A stretch of 64,000 bases of DNA from contig NZ_RXLQ01000001.1 of NCBI RefSeq assembly GCF_003953935.1, forward strand, positions 160,121-224,120, given 5' to 3'. Position 1 is the first letter of the stretch. Every line of letters starts with the position of its first letter. The DNA comes from Massilia atriviolacea. GTDB lineage: Bacteria > Pseudomonadota > Gammaproteobacteria > Burkholderiales > Burkholderiaceae_D. Below the pieces are notes generated by a model that saw nothing but the letters and a program-made list of their open reading frames with translations, was not told the DNA's origin and searched no databases. Below are positions 25,203 to 34,098 of the stretch, piece after piece. A program made the translations under genes and the position numbers.

Positions 25203-25949
25203 ATGGGAATTTCTGTGAATGGCGTGGAGATCGACGATGTCGCCATCGAACGCGAGTTGCCGCATCATCGGGAGGCGGGCAATCCGCTGAAGGAAGCGGT
25301 GCACGAACTGGTGCTGCGCACCTTGCTGCTGCAACAGGCCGATGCGCTGGACATGCGCGGGGGCGATGACGACGCCCGCATCGAAGCGCTGCTGGCGCTG
25401 CAGGTCAAGGTGCCGAAGGCCGACGAGGCCGCGTGCATGACCTGGTACCGGAACAATGCGCAGCGCTATACCAGCGGCGAGATGGTCGAGGCACGCCACA
25501 TCCTGTTTCAGGTCACCCCGGGCGCGCCGCTGGAATTGCTGCGCGCCACCGGTGAAGCCGTGCTGGAAGAGTTGCAGGCGCATCCGGAACGCTTCGCCGA
25601 ACTGGCCGGGCAGTATTCGAACTGCAGTTCGGGCAAGGTGGGCGGCAGCCTGGGACAATTGTCGCGCGGACAATCTGTGCCGGAGTTCGAGGAACTGGTG
25701 TTCCGCCTGGGCGAAGGCGAACTGGCCGGCCGCTTGCTGGAAACCCGCTTCGGCCTGCACATCGTGCAGGTGCTGCGGCGGGTGGCGGGGCGCCTGCTGC
25801 CCTTCGACGCGGTGAAAAGCGAGATTGCGGCCTATCTCGACCGCCAGTCGAGCCAGCGCGCCACGCACCAGTACCTGCATATCCTGGTCGGCCAGGCACA
25901 GATCGAGGGCTTGAGCATGGAAGGCGCGGACAGTCCGCTGGTGCAGTAA
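25203..25949 (+). CDS. Parvulin-type peptidyl-prolyl isomerase (PpiC/NifM-like) in the nar operon
   Basis: A 248-residue parvulin with a helical N-terminal part (1-95) and a rotamase domain (about 96-190) marked by ARHILFQV, FAELAGQYSNCSSGKVGGSLG and TRFGLHIVQV. It has no signal peptide, so it acts in the cytoplasm. Such a gene after narI is common in Pseudomonas and Burkholderia nar operons and is thought to aid folding of the reductase, much as NifM aids nitrogenase. The ATG is preceded by GGGAGA. Nested hairpins follow it. Confidence 0.9.
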   Translation: MGISVNGVEIDDVAIERELPHHREAGNPLKEAVHELVLRTLLLQQADALDMRGGDDDARIEALLALQVKVPKADEAACMTWYRNNAQRYTSGEMVEARHILFQVTPGAPLELLRATGEAVLEELQAHPERFAELAGQYSNCSSGKVGGSLGQLSRGQSVPEFEELVFRLGEGELAGRLLETRFGLHIVQVLRRVAGRLLPFDAVKSEIAAYLDRQSSQRATHQYLHILVGQAQIEGLSMEGADSPLVQ

Positions 25950-25999
25950 AAAGCCGTTACAAGGGGACCCTGGAAACCGTGCTGGCGCAGTCGGAGTGA

Positions 26000-26084
26000 A
26001 TGCCGCTACAACAGGCTCCATGGCGCCCAAATCTCAGCTCCGTCAGTTCATGCGCGGCAATGACGGAGCTGACCTTAGCGGCAT
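26000..26084. terminator. Nested inverted repeats between convergent genes
   Basis: The inner arms TCAGCTCCGTCA (26034-26045) and TGACGGAGCTGA (26061-26072) pair perfectly over 12 bp. Outside them ATGCCGCTA (26000-26008) pairs with TAGCGGCAT (26076-26084). It lies between the stop codons of the parvulin gene and the minus-strand SUFU-like gene, so a bidirectional terminator is the simplest reading; there is no T-run on either side. Confidence 0.6.
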
Positions 26085-26089
26085 GACGC

Positions 26090-26749
26090 TCAGACGTACG
26101 GCGGCCGCGCAGGATTGAACACATGCGGGTGGTCGTTATCGTCGAGCAGGTCGAGGAACTCGCCGAGGCCGTCCTCGCTGTTGCGGACCAGGGCATATTC
26201 GCTGTCGGAAATCATGTGCACGCACAGCGTGCCGATCGCATGGCCGTCGTGGTCGATATGCTCGAACAGTTCGCGGTCGGTGCGGATAATCGATGGCAGG
26301 AACAGGAAGGTCTTGAACGGGCAGCCTTCCAGCGGCGGCGTCGGCATCGGCACGGTGTGCCCCTGGCCGAACCAGGTGTTGTCGATCTCCGGGAGCTTGG
26401 CCAGCCAGCGCAAGGTGGCGAAATAGGCGGGATGGAGGTCGGGGACGTTCCAGACCAGTTCCACGGCCAGGGTCTCTTCCAGGTCGGCCTCATCCGGGCC
26501 GTGCATCAGGCGGTCGCTCATGCCCGAGGTGACCAGCACATAGCCTTCCTGGTCCTCGGCATCGACGTCGCATTCCTCGACAAAGTTGCGGCCGAAGGCA
26601 TAGATATTGATGCGCAGGGCCGGATCGTCGTCCAGATCCATGTGATCGGCCTCGCCCAGTTCGGTGGCCATGGCGCGCAGGCGCATGGCGGCGAGGGTCT
26701 CGTCATTGGCTTCGGCAACGCCGAACAGGATGTCTGATTTCTCGGCCAT
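26090..26749 (-). CDS. Suppressor of fused (SUFU) family protein
   Basis: A 219-residue acidic soluble protein. The middle has the SUFU-like block WFGQGHTVPMPTPPL followed by FLFLPSI and a C-terminal helix rich in acidic residues (EFLDLLDDNDHPHVFNP). Bacterial SUFU-family proteins often act as immunity proteins of toxin systems or sit in variable regions; no toxin partner is visible next to it. The start is the ATG at 26749 (MAEKSDILFG), not the longer frame. It is divergent from the Septu-like ATPase gene, separated by 233 bp. Confidence 0.75.
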   Translation of the reverse strand: MAEKSDILFGVAEANDETLAAMRLRAMATELGEADHMDLDDDPALRINIYAFGRNFVEECDVDAEDQEGYVLVTSGMSDRLMHGPDEADLEETLAVELVWNVPDLHPAYFATLRWLAKLPEIDNTWFGQGHTVPMPTPPLEGCPFKTFLFLPSIIRTDRELFEHIDHDGHAIGTLCVHMISDSEYALVRNSEDGLGEFLDLLDDNDHPHVFNPARPPYV

Positions 26750-26982
26750 GGATCGCTTTTCTGAAAATGGAGATAGGTGGACTATACAACGCGCACGGCC
26801 AAGCGTCGAATCCGTGTCAAGTCGGCCTCCTTGCTTCCCCCGATCCGCCGTTAACACGGCGCCGGGTCTGGAACGGCGCACATCGTTCGCCCAGTTGCGC
26901 GATGCAGTGGATTTGTTACTTTTGGTGACTTTTCAGTGCATTTTATAGCTTACTCTGATGCATTAAATGGTGCCTGGAGAGC

Positions 26983-29355
26983 ATGTTGGACGAGCGACAA
27001 TTAGCAATGGACGATCTGTTGCGCGAGTTGGATTTTGCGGCAAGGACGATGGGGATTTCTCCTGCGGAACTGAAATCGCTGCTGCTCGCTATTTCCGGGT
27101 GCATGTGTCTGGCCGCAAGCGAGCGCTCGGACATCATTTTCCCGGCTCTGCAGGAAGAGCTCGGTAACATGTTCAGAGTAGGTGGGGACAGCGAACGCAG
27201 TCTGTCTTATGCGCAAGTGCTTGGCACCCTGCGCGACCAGTTGCAATGTGAGAATCGAGATAATCCGTTTTCTTATCCCGACACGACGTTTGAGCAAGCG
27301 CTAGAGTTTGCGCGAGGTGGTTTCATCCGGCAATTGACGCCTAGCTATTTCTTCGAGCTGCTTTATGAAACCCATTGTGAGGACGAGTACGGTGCGGGCG
27401 CGCCCAAGAGCCACCTGGCGTCGCGCCTTGCCGCGGAACTGGGTGCCTCCTCCGATTCTATCTGGGAATATTCGCTGTATACCGGCGACTTGCCAGTCAG
27501 GTTAAAGCGCCTTGGCCATCCGCTAAGCGCAGTACGCTGCAGCATGCTTCCCGAGGATGATTTTTTCGTCCGGCTGCGATTGGCGATCCATGGCATCACG
27601 GTCGATACGGGCGGTGACGCAAGGGGGCTCGCCGAACTGTTATTGATTAACGTGCCGTTCACCGGAAATCATCCCGTCGACGCCGGAGACGCTACCGGTG
27701 TCCTGGACCAAATCTTTGCCAGGCAGGAAACGTTCGAACTTGCCATCGTTGCCGTACGTGCAGCGGAACTGACAAGTACAGGTATCGCCGAAACGGTACG
27801 CCAGCACATCGTCCACCATCGTTTTCTGCACGCCGTCGTCGACCTGGGATCGCTTCGGCCGGGAAAACCAAGAGGTCCGGCCACGTCCTTGCTGGTGCTG
27901 GGCGGCAGAACCCCGCTGCCGATGCCTGAGGTCCTTTTTATTAACGCGGCAAGGCTTCTCGAGGAAGACGCGGAGAACGCCGGCCAGTACGCCATGGTAT
28001 TCGTCGGTAGCCTGATTCGCCTGTGGGGCGAGGGCGAGGACGTCTCCTTTCACTCCGCCCCGGTGCGCGATCTTGGGCACTTGCGGGGGTATTTCTCGCG
28101 TCACTTCAGCAACGGTTATCGCGACGTGGCCTCACTGTGCAAATTGGTGCCGCGCACCGACATCGAGCGCGCTCAATGGTCGCTGGCGAGGGGACGATAT
28201 CAGGGCAAAGCCAAGGCGGGAGACATTCAATTCCCCAAAATAGACAGTCTGCACCTGGAGGAGTTGCTGGAAGGTCGGATGCGGCACGCACAGCCACGGC
28301 CGGTCTTCGTTATCGGAAATAACGGCGCGGGAAAAAGTGCTCTGTTGTTGCAGCTAGCCAAAACGATGTCCGGCAAAGGGATGCACACCACCGGCATCGC
28401 GTTTGGCCACCGTGACCGTTTTCCGTTTGCCAGGACGAGAGATATGTCGCGCTTCAAGTATCTGGGGGCGCGTACGACCGAGACCAGCATTACCGGTGCT
28501 AAAACGGCCGAGCAAATCGTCCGGCTGACAAAAATCGTCCAAACCGATCAGGTGCGACTCGACATCTTCCGGCAAATTCTGGAAGCGATCGGATTTCAGT
28601 GCGAGCTGTTCATCCTGCCGAAAGACGCCTCGGTGTTAAATGATGGACTACGCGCCAATCACAGGAGCTCGATCCTCGCCTTGACCCCTATTGCTGAGGT
28701 GAACGCTGAGCTGTACAGCAAGGTATCGCTTTCTAAAACGAGCCTTGGGTTTAAACGGAGCAACGCTACTTACAAAGTCATTGAAATTAACACCTTGAGT
28801 TCAGGCGAGCAACAGTTACTTACACTCGCGATTAAACTGTGCGCCGTCGCCATTGACGGCATGCTGTTTTTGGTCGACGAGCCGGAAAACAGCCTGCACG
28901 TCGCGTGGCAGCGTGCCATTCCGCGCATGTTTGAGATCGTCAGCACCCAATTCGGATGTGGCATTGCCGTCGCAACCCATTCACCAGTCGTTATCTCCAG
29001 CGCGCTTGAAGCGGGCCTTGACTGTTTTTCCGCCCATGAATGGGCCTTGACGAAAATTGAACACGGTAGCCAGCAATCCGTGGACGCCGTGCTGTTCGAT
29101 AACTTCGAGACGTATACGCCGCATACGCGCAGGGTGGCGGAGCGCTGCGCCTATCTCGTCGCCGACACGATCAGGCGCGTCAATGGCGTGCGGGGCGACG
29201 ATGCGGACGAGAGCGCAGCAGTGGATGCGATCGCGCGCGCAAGGGCGATCGTGAAAGCGTCCGCCGACGCTTTGCCCGATAGCCTGGCAAACGGCGACCT
29301 GGACCTGCTGGAGCGCGCCCGCAAGGCAATCGTAGAGCTGCTGGGCAGGAACTGA
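26983..29355 (+). CDS. Septu-like ATPase (PtuA-type) fused to a degenerate HsdM-like N-terminal region
   Basis: The 790-residue protein has two parts. Residues about 440-700 are an ABC/RecF-type ATPase: Walker A GNNGAGKS (445-452), signature LSSGEQQ (604-610), Walker B LFLVDEPENS (627-636) and a switch histidine in ATHSP (663-667). This is the PtuA class. Residues 1-330 look like a worn-out type I restriction N6-adenine methyltransferase (HsdM): LTPSYFFELLY (118-128), RLRLAIHG (198-204), LLINVPFTG (220-228) where HsdM has the N-P-P-F motif, then FLHAVVDL and VLFINAARLL. The SAM-binding glycine motif is not recognisable, so methylation is unlikely. The next gene, 10 bp on, is an HNH nuclease. 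Base composition is visibly less GC-rich than in the neighbours, which suggests transfer. A later ATG at 27007 is possible. Confidence 0.78.
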   Translation: MLDERQLAMDDLLRELDFAARTMGISPAELKSLLLAISGCMCLAASERSDIIFPALQEELGNMFRVGGDSERSLSYAQVLGTLRDQLQCENRDNPFSYPDTTFEQALEFARGGFIRQLTPSYFFELLYETHCEDEYGAGAPKSHLASRLAAELGASSDSIWEYSLYTGDLPVRLKRLGHPLSAVRCSMLPEDDFFVRLRLAIHGITVDTGGDARGLAELLLINVPFTGNHPVDAGDATGVLDQIFARQETFELAIVAVRAAELTSTGIAETVRQHIVHHRFLHAVVDLGSLRPGKPRGPATSLLVLGGRTPLPMPEVLFINAARLLEEDAENAGQYAMVFVGSLIRLWGEGEDVSFHSAPVRDLGHLRGYFSRHFSNGYRDVASLCKLVPRTDIERAQWSLARGRYQGKAKAGDIQFPKIDSLHLEELLEGRMRHAQPRPVFVIGNNGAGKSALLLQLAKTMSGKGMHTTGIAFGHRDRFPFARTRDMSRFKYLGARTTETSITGAKTAEQIVRLTKIVQTDQVRLDIFRQILEAIGFQCELFILPKDASVLNDGLRANHRSSILALTPIAEVNAELYSKVSLSKTSLGFKRSNATYKVIEINTLSSGEQQLLTLAIKLCAVAIDGMLFLVDEPENSLHVAWQRAIPRMFEIVSTQFGCGIAVATHSPVVISSALEAGLDCFSAHEWALTKIEHGSQQSVDAVLFDNFETYTPHTRRVAERCAYLVADTIRRVNGVRGDDADESAAVDAIARARAIVKASADALPDSLANGDLDLLERARKAIVELLGRN

Positions 29356-29365
29356 GAAGGCAACG

Positions 29366-30127
29366 ATGCGTACCCTGATTACCCGCGCGGAAATGCGCGA
29401 ACAATTCAAGTCCTATTGCGACCAGGTCCACAGGACGAAAAAACACCGCGCCGCCACGCTCGGTGTCATTGCGGCATATTGGCGTACTTCCCGTCGCGAG
29501 CGGCTCGACGGCTGGGGGCCGCTGTCGAAACATAATGCGGAAAAGGACAAGGCCAAGGATCCGGTCAATGCCCAGAACATCAAAACGGCACTGCGCGACT
29601 TCCTGACCGTACAGCAGTTGGAGCGCTGCTGTTACTGCCGGCAGTGGCTGTTCCGTATGGCGCATGCGAAGCCGATCGAACATGTGCTTCCGAAAAAAGA
29701 TTATCCGCACTTTTCCCTGCACTTCTGGAATCTCGCAGTGGCCTGTGCCGATTGTAATCGGCTGAAGGGGGCCGACGTGTGGGGATCGATTCCGCTGCGG
29801 CGCTTCGCCTATCCGCATCCGGGGGAATACCCCGACATGTTTCACCCGCGCTTCCACAATTATGCCGACCATGTCGATTTCGTCCACATCGCGACGAACC
29901 ATGGAAGTATTTCGATCTATAAGGGCTTGACGCCCCAGGGACGCCACCTCTGTACGGCACTGTTGCACAAGGTCGCCAAAGAACGCATGCTGCTCGACGC
30001 CGCGCCCGGACTCAATTCGGCGATCAGTACCATCGAATCCTTCCGTACTCAGCACGACGGCAAGCATCCAGAATTGCTGGATTTCATGGCTGCGCTCGAC
30101 AACGCACTCCTGAGTACGGTCGCTTAG
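29366..30127 (+). CDS. HNH endonuclease, PtuB-like partner of the ATPase
   Basis: A 253-residue protein with an HNH nuclease centre at residues 88-131: a CCYC knuckle (Cys88 and Cys91), PIEHVLPK with His106 as the general base, FWNLAVACADCN with Asn122 and a second zinc pair at Cys127/Cys130. This is the layout of PtuB and retron-associated HNH proteins. The start at 29366 has AGAAGG and is 10 bp after the ATPase stop, so both should be made from one message. In Septu the ATPase restrains or directs the nuclease to cleave nucleic acid in infected cells; that role is inferred from the family. Confidence 0.85.
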   Translation: MRTLITRAEMREQFKSYCDQVHRTKKHRAATLGVIAAYWRTSRRERLDGWGPLSKHNAEKDKAKDPVNAQNIKTALRDFLTVQQLERCCYCRQWLFRMAHAKPIEHVLPKKDYPHFSLHFWNLAVACADCNRLKGADVWGSIPLRRFAYPHPGEYPDMFHPRFHNYADHVDFVHIATNHGSISIYKGLTPQGRHLCTALLHKVAKERMLLDAAPGLNSAISTIESFRTQHDGKHPELLDFMAALDNALLSTVA

Positions 30128-30212
30128 ATGGCGCGAGGCCCGACGCAAGGCCACATCGAGTGCGCGTCGATGATGGCTGCGCCCAGGTCGACGTCGATCA
30201 GCTGCCGCTTCG

Positions 30213-33200
30213 TCAACCGCGCAGGCTGTCGATATCGCGCACCATTTCGCTGGCATGCACCGGATCGAGCGTGGAAAACGGCTCGGCTTGCTCGATCTGT
30301 CCCCATTTGCCGGCGCGCCCGGTGAGCAGTTCGCCCAGGGTCTGGCGCGGATGTTCCTCGCTCATGCCGACCTGGAGACCGGGCGTGAAATACAGTTCGA
30401 TCAGGCGTCCGCGCCCCAGTTCCCTGGACAGGTAGGTGATCATGCCGCCGTCCCCCGCATCGCCGCGCCGCCATCCCTTGCCGGCCAGGCCGCGCAGGCG
30501 CGCGCTGTCCACGGTGACGCCGTCCCAGCGCTTGAGCGCGGACGCCGCCAGTTCCTGCGCGCCGATGGCATGGGTGTCGCGCCCCAGTTGCCGAAATGGC
30601 TGGACCACTTCGTAATCGGCCAGCAGCTGCGCGAACGCGGTCGCGGTGTCGGGCGCCATGTCGAGCGCATGCGGAATGCCGATCACCACGTCCGCCGGCA
30701 GGTCGAACGGGTCGTCGGCGCCGTCCGTGAAGCCGCCCTCGGACGAGATGCGGAAGCAGGCCAGCAGCTCGCCGCCATGGGTGGCGTCGGCCGCCGGGCG
30801 ATACGCGCCCCACACGATGCGCCGCGCCAGGTGCCCGAGCAGGGGATGGCGCGCCAGGAAGGTGTCGAACACCCCGGGCGTCCAGCGCCGCTGTGCGCAC
30901 ATCGCCGTCTCCAGGCGCAGCACCTGCTGCGAGGCGATGGTGCGCGCATCTTTCTTGAGTATCTTGAAGCGCTCCACGGCGGCCGCCGCCAGCGCCGCAT
31001 CGTCGCTCTGGCGCGGCTTGGGCAGGTCCGGCAGGCGCGCGCCATCCTGGTCCAGCACATACGGCTTGAGCGCTTCGTCGAAGCCGGCGCGGAAGCGGCG
31101 CGGGCCGAAATCGAGGTCGATGCCGCCTTGCGCGTCCAGCCCCAGGTCCGGCGCCAGGCGGTCCGCGAGTTCCTCGGGACTCATCTCGCGCGCCTGGGCG
31201 ACTTGCTGGATCTTTTCGCGCGCCCGGTCCTGCAGGGCCTTGAACTTGATCTTTTGCGCGATCCCGTTGAGCAGCATGAGCGCGGTGTCGCTGCCGATGG
31301 TGGCCAGCACATCGAGGCCGGTGACGGCGCGCGTATGCTGGCCTTCGCCCGGCCAGGCGCGGATGAAGCGGGTCAGTTCGCGCGCGGTGTTGTCGTTGCC
31401 GAGCAGGCCGAGGCCGGCCATGACCCAGCCTTCCTTCGAGGGTGCGCCGGCGGCGATCCAGGCGTTGAAGGCATCCCACATGAAGTTGGCGAGCGACTGC
31501 GCTTCGCAGGCCTCGCGTGCCTGGGCGATGCCCGGATATACCCCTTCCGAACTGGGAAAACGCAGCATGGCGCCGAGGTGATCGAGCGCCGCGTCGGGCA
31601 GCGCCTTGCCGTTGCTGGCCAGGACAGGCCGGGTCCAGGTGGCAGGCTTCCAGAACTCGGGCGCGGCGCCGACTTTTTTCGGATGCAGGTCGAGCGGGTC
31701 TTCGTCCAACATGGCGCGCATGGCGGCGTTGACGTCGGCGCGCCCGTAGCGCGCGGCGACCTCCATCAACTGGGCTTCATGGCCCTGGCGCGCCAGCATG
31801 CGCAGGGCGGCGCCGGCGCAGTCGCGCGCTTCGCCGGCTTTGCCCAGCGCCGGCGCGATCAGGCCGCAGGCGGCGTATTCCGGATGCGCCAGCAGCCACG
31901 CCTGCGCGGCGGCGCGCGAGGTTTTCATCTTCAGGTAGGCGCGCGCGATCGGCGCGGCCATCTCCACCGCCGCCACATGGGCGGCGCAGTCGATCACCTC
32001 GTTGGGGCGCTGGCGCAGCGCGGCGACCAGTCCGGGCAGGGCGGCCAGGCCGAAGTGGGCCAGCGCGAGATTGGCGCCGTAGCCGTCTTCGCCGCCCAGC
32101 GTATTCCAGATCGCCAGTCCCAGCGGCTCCGGCAACTGCAGCAGGTACAGTGAACTGAGGTAGTTGTAGCGGTGCGCGCCGCTGTTGGCATAGTCGCTCC
32201 AGCTGGCGCAGAAGGCGGCCGCGTCGCCCGCACGAATGGCCTGCTCCGCGCGCGCCGCGAAGCCGGCGGTGTCGACACCCTTCGAACTGCGCCCGTCGAT
32301 GCCCAGATTGCGTACCACGACATCCGGCGCGCTCGACTGGCGCAGGCTGCGCTGGACCCAGTCGCTGTCGAGCAGCGCCGCGCGCTCCGAGGCCTCCCAG
32401 GTGTCGCGCACCGGCAGCGCCAGCGGTGCCAGGTCGAGCGCGGCCACCGTCTTCTTGCGCGGCGCCAGCCAGGGGGGATTGGACAGTACGCGCGGCAGCT
32501 CGGCGCTGTCGGCCAGCGCGGGCGCGGCCGCGAGTTTGCCTGCGATCTGTGCCACGGCCGCCTGGGCCGATGCCGACATCCACGGCGTCAGGGACGGCAG
32601 CGCGGCCAGGTGCGCCGGCAGCAGCGTGGCCAGGCTGGAGGCAAAGCGGCCGGCATCCTTGCCGCTGCCGGCGGCCAGTTCCGCGAGCGCCGCGATGGCG
32701 GCCAGCGGCCAGCGCCCCATGGCGGCCTGGAAGCGCTGCAGCGCGGCCTTGTTGATGCTCGACGCGCGGGCCAGCGCGGTGAGCGCCTCAGGCGTGCCGA
32801 TATGCAGGAAATAGTCGCTGACATCGTCGTAGCCGAGGACCGGCATCAGGATCTCCAGCGCGCGTGCTCCGAACGAGCGCACCAGGGTCGGCGCGACCCA
32901 CGGCGTGAGCAGGAAGGCCAGCAGGTCGTCGTGGTGGGGCGCGAGTTGCGCCAGCGCGGACAGGGCGGCCTCGCTGCGCACGCTGCAGTACAGCGCGAGC
33001 GCGCTCGAGGGGCCGTCGGCGTGGCCCAGTTCCCGCGCCATCGTCTCGGAAAAGTCCGGCAGGTCGGGCAGGATCAGTCCCAGCAAGGGGCGGCGCCATG
33101 GCGACAGTTCGGGCGCCGCCGCCTCGATGCGGGCGGCGCAGCGGTCCCAGACAGCCTGCGGCGCGAGCGCGAGATGGTCGCGAAAGCGCACTTCGGCAGG

Positions 33201-34019
33201 GCTGTAGCCGCGCTGGTTCACCCCCAGCGGGCGCTCGATGGCGGCATGCACGATGATGCGGTAGTCGCGGATCGGATCGTGCCATTCGTTCGCGGTTCCC
33301 AGACGCTGGGCGTCGAGCAGGACGTCCAGCGCATACGGCAGCCCTTTGGCGGCGACCAGGAAGTCGGTAAAGGAACTGGCTTCTTCGTCGCTGAAGCGTG
33401 CGCTGCGGCCGGCGGCAACGGCCATCAGGATCGCGTCGGATGCCGGCGAGCCGTCGGCGTTGGCGGTCGCCAGCCGCTGGTTGGCTTCGTCGACGGCCGC
33501 TGCCAGGTGCGGCGCCGAGGCATCGGCGATGACGCTGCCGTAGCGCTCGCGGCCGTGCACGAAGTCGGCCCAGCTCTCGGCCGCCGCTTTGGCATCGATC
33601 GGGCGCGGTGCGGCGCGGGTCGGCAGTGCCTGCGCCGCCAGTTCGGCGGGGATCGCGACCGGATCGCCCGGCGCCAGCCATGGCGCCACGCCCGGCGCCT
33701 GTGGCTGCGCGGCTGGGGCTGGGGCAGGGGCAGGGGCAGGCGTGGTCGCAGCGCGGACCGGGGCGGCGGGCCTGGCGGCTGGCGGCGCGCTGGCCGCTGC
33801 CGCAACAGGGGCTGCTGCGGTTTCGGTGTAGCCCTTGCCGGTTTTTTCCCTGATCAGTTTGAGCATCGCGGCGTGCGCGCTGGCGGCGTCGCTGTGTTTC
33901 TTGCTCTGCGATTGGCCGTGCGCGCCGATTTTTCCGTAGCGGACGTTGACGGTGTCTCCCACCTGGTCGACTTCCCAGAATTTGCGGGAGCTGCCATCGT
34001 CATATTCGAACCGTTGCAT
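30213..34019 (-). CDS. WGR and DUF4132 domain protein (MolR-like)
   Basis: A 1268-residue cytoplasmic protein. Residues 1-65 are a WGR domain (FEYDDGSSRKFWEVDQVG, then VRYGKIGAHGQ), a fold that in PARP enzymes binds nucleic acid. A Pro/Ala-rich linker runs from about 70 to 110. A long helical HEAT-like region follows, and the part from about residue 960 is DUF4132, with DLDFGPRRFRAGFDEALKPYV and later RIVWGAYRP. Proteins of this build include E. coli YehI/MolR, whose genes lie near a MoxR ATPase and a VWA protein, like those at 11061-13381 here. Its function is unknown. It is 79 bp downstream of the truncated Rhs gene on the same strand and convergent with the HNH gene. Confidence 0.85.
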   Translation of the reverse strand: MQRFEYDDGSSRKFWEVDQVGDTVNVRYGKIGAHGQSQSKKHSDAASAHAAMLKLIREKTGKGYTETAAAPVAAAASAPPAARPAAPVRAATTPAPAPAPAPAAQPQAPGVAPWLAPGDPVAIPAELAAQALPTRAAPRPIDAKAAAESWADFVHGRERYGSVIADASAPHLAAAVDEANQRLATANADGSPASDAILMAVAAGRSARFSDEEASSFTDFLVAAKGLPYALDVLLDAQRLGTANEWHDPIRDYRIIVHAAIERPLGVNQRGYSPAEVRFRDHLALAPQAVWDRCAARIEAAAPELSPWRRPLLGLILPDLPDFSETMARELGHADGPSSALALYCSVRSEAALSALAQLAPHHDDLLAFLLTPWVAPTLVRSFGARALEILMPVLGYDDVSDYFLHIGTPEALTALARASSINKAALQRFQAAMGRWPLAAIAALAELAAGSGKDAGRFASSLATLLPAHLAALPSLTPWMSASAQAAVAQIAGKLAAAPALADSAELPRVLSNPPWLAPRKKTVAALDLAPLALPVRDTWEASERAALLDSDWVQRSLRQSSAPDVVVRNLGIDGRSSKGVDTAGFAARAEQAIRAGDAAAFCASWSDYANSGAHRYNYLSSLYLLQLPEPLGLAIWNTLGGEDGYGANLALAHFGLAALPGLVAALRQRPNEVIDCAAHVAAVEMAAPIARAYLKMKTSRAAAQAWLLAHPEYAACGLIAPALGKAGEARDCAGAALRMLARQGHEAQLMEVAARYGRADVNAAMRAMLDEDPLDLHPKKVGAAPEFWKPATWTRPVLASNGKALPDAALDHLGAMLRFPSSEGVYPGIAQAREACEAQSLANFMWDAFNAWIAAGAPSKEGWVMAGLGLLGNDNTARELTRFIRAWPGEGQHTRAVTGLDVLATIGSDTALMLLNGIAQKIKFKALQDRAREKIQQVAQAREMSPEELADRLAPDLGLDAQGGIDLDFGPRRFRAGFDEALKPYVLDQDGARLPDLPKPRQSDDAALAAAAVERFKILKKDARTIASQQVLRLETAMCAQRRWTPGVFDTFLARHPLLGHLARRIVWGAYRPAADATHGGELLACFRISSEGGFTDGADDPFDLPADVVIGIPHALDMAPDTATAFAQLLADYEVVQPFRQLGRDTHAIGAQELAASALKRWDGVTVDSARLRGLAGKGWRRGDAGDGGMITYLSRELGRGRLIELYFTPGLQVGMSEEHPRQTLGELLTGRAGKWGQIEQAEPFSTLDPVHASEMVRDIDSLRG

Positions 34020-34098
34020 GTCGCTGTTTCCTTGTAGGGAAGGTGCTCATGCGGCCAGCGCCTGCATGGCACGTGTTGCTGAAAAAATTTTTCCGATG

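Noticed and set aside
26913-26949. Sigma-70 promoter for the Septu-like operon
   Set aside because: The region is A/T-rich and a TTGGTG/TATAGC pair can be drawn, but the match is too weak to list as a feature.
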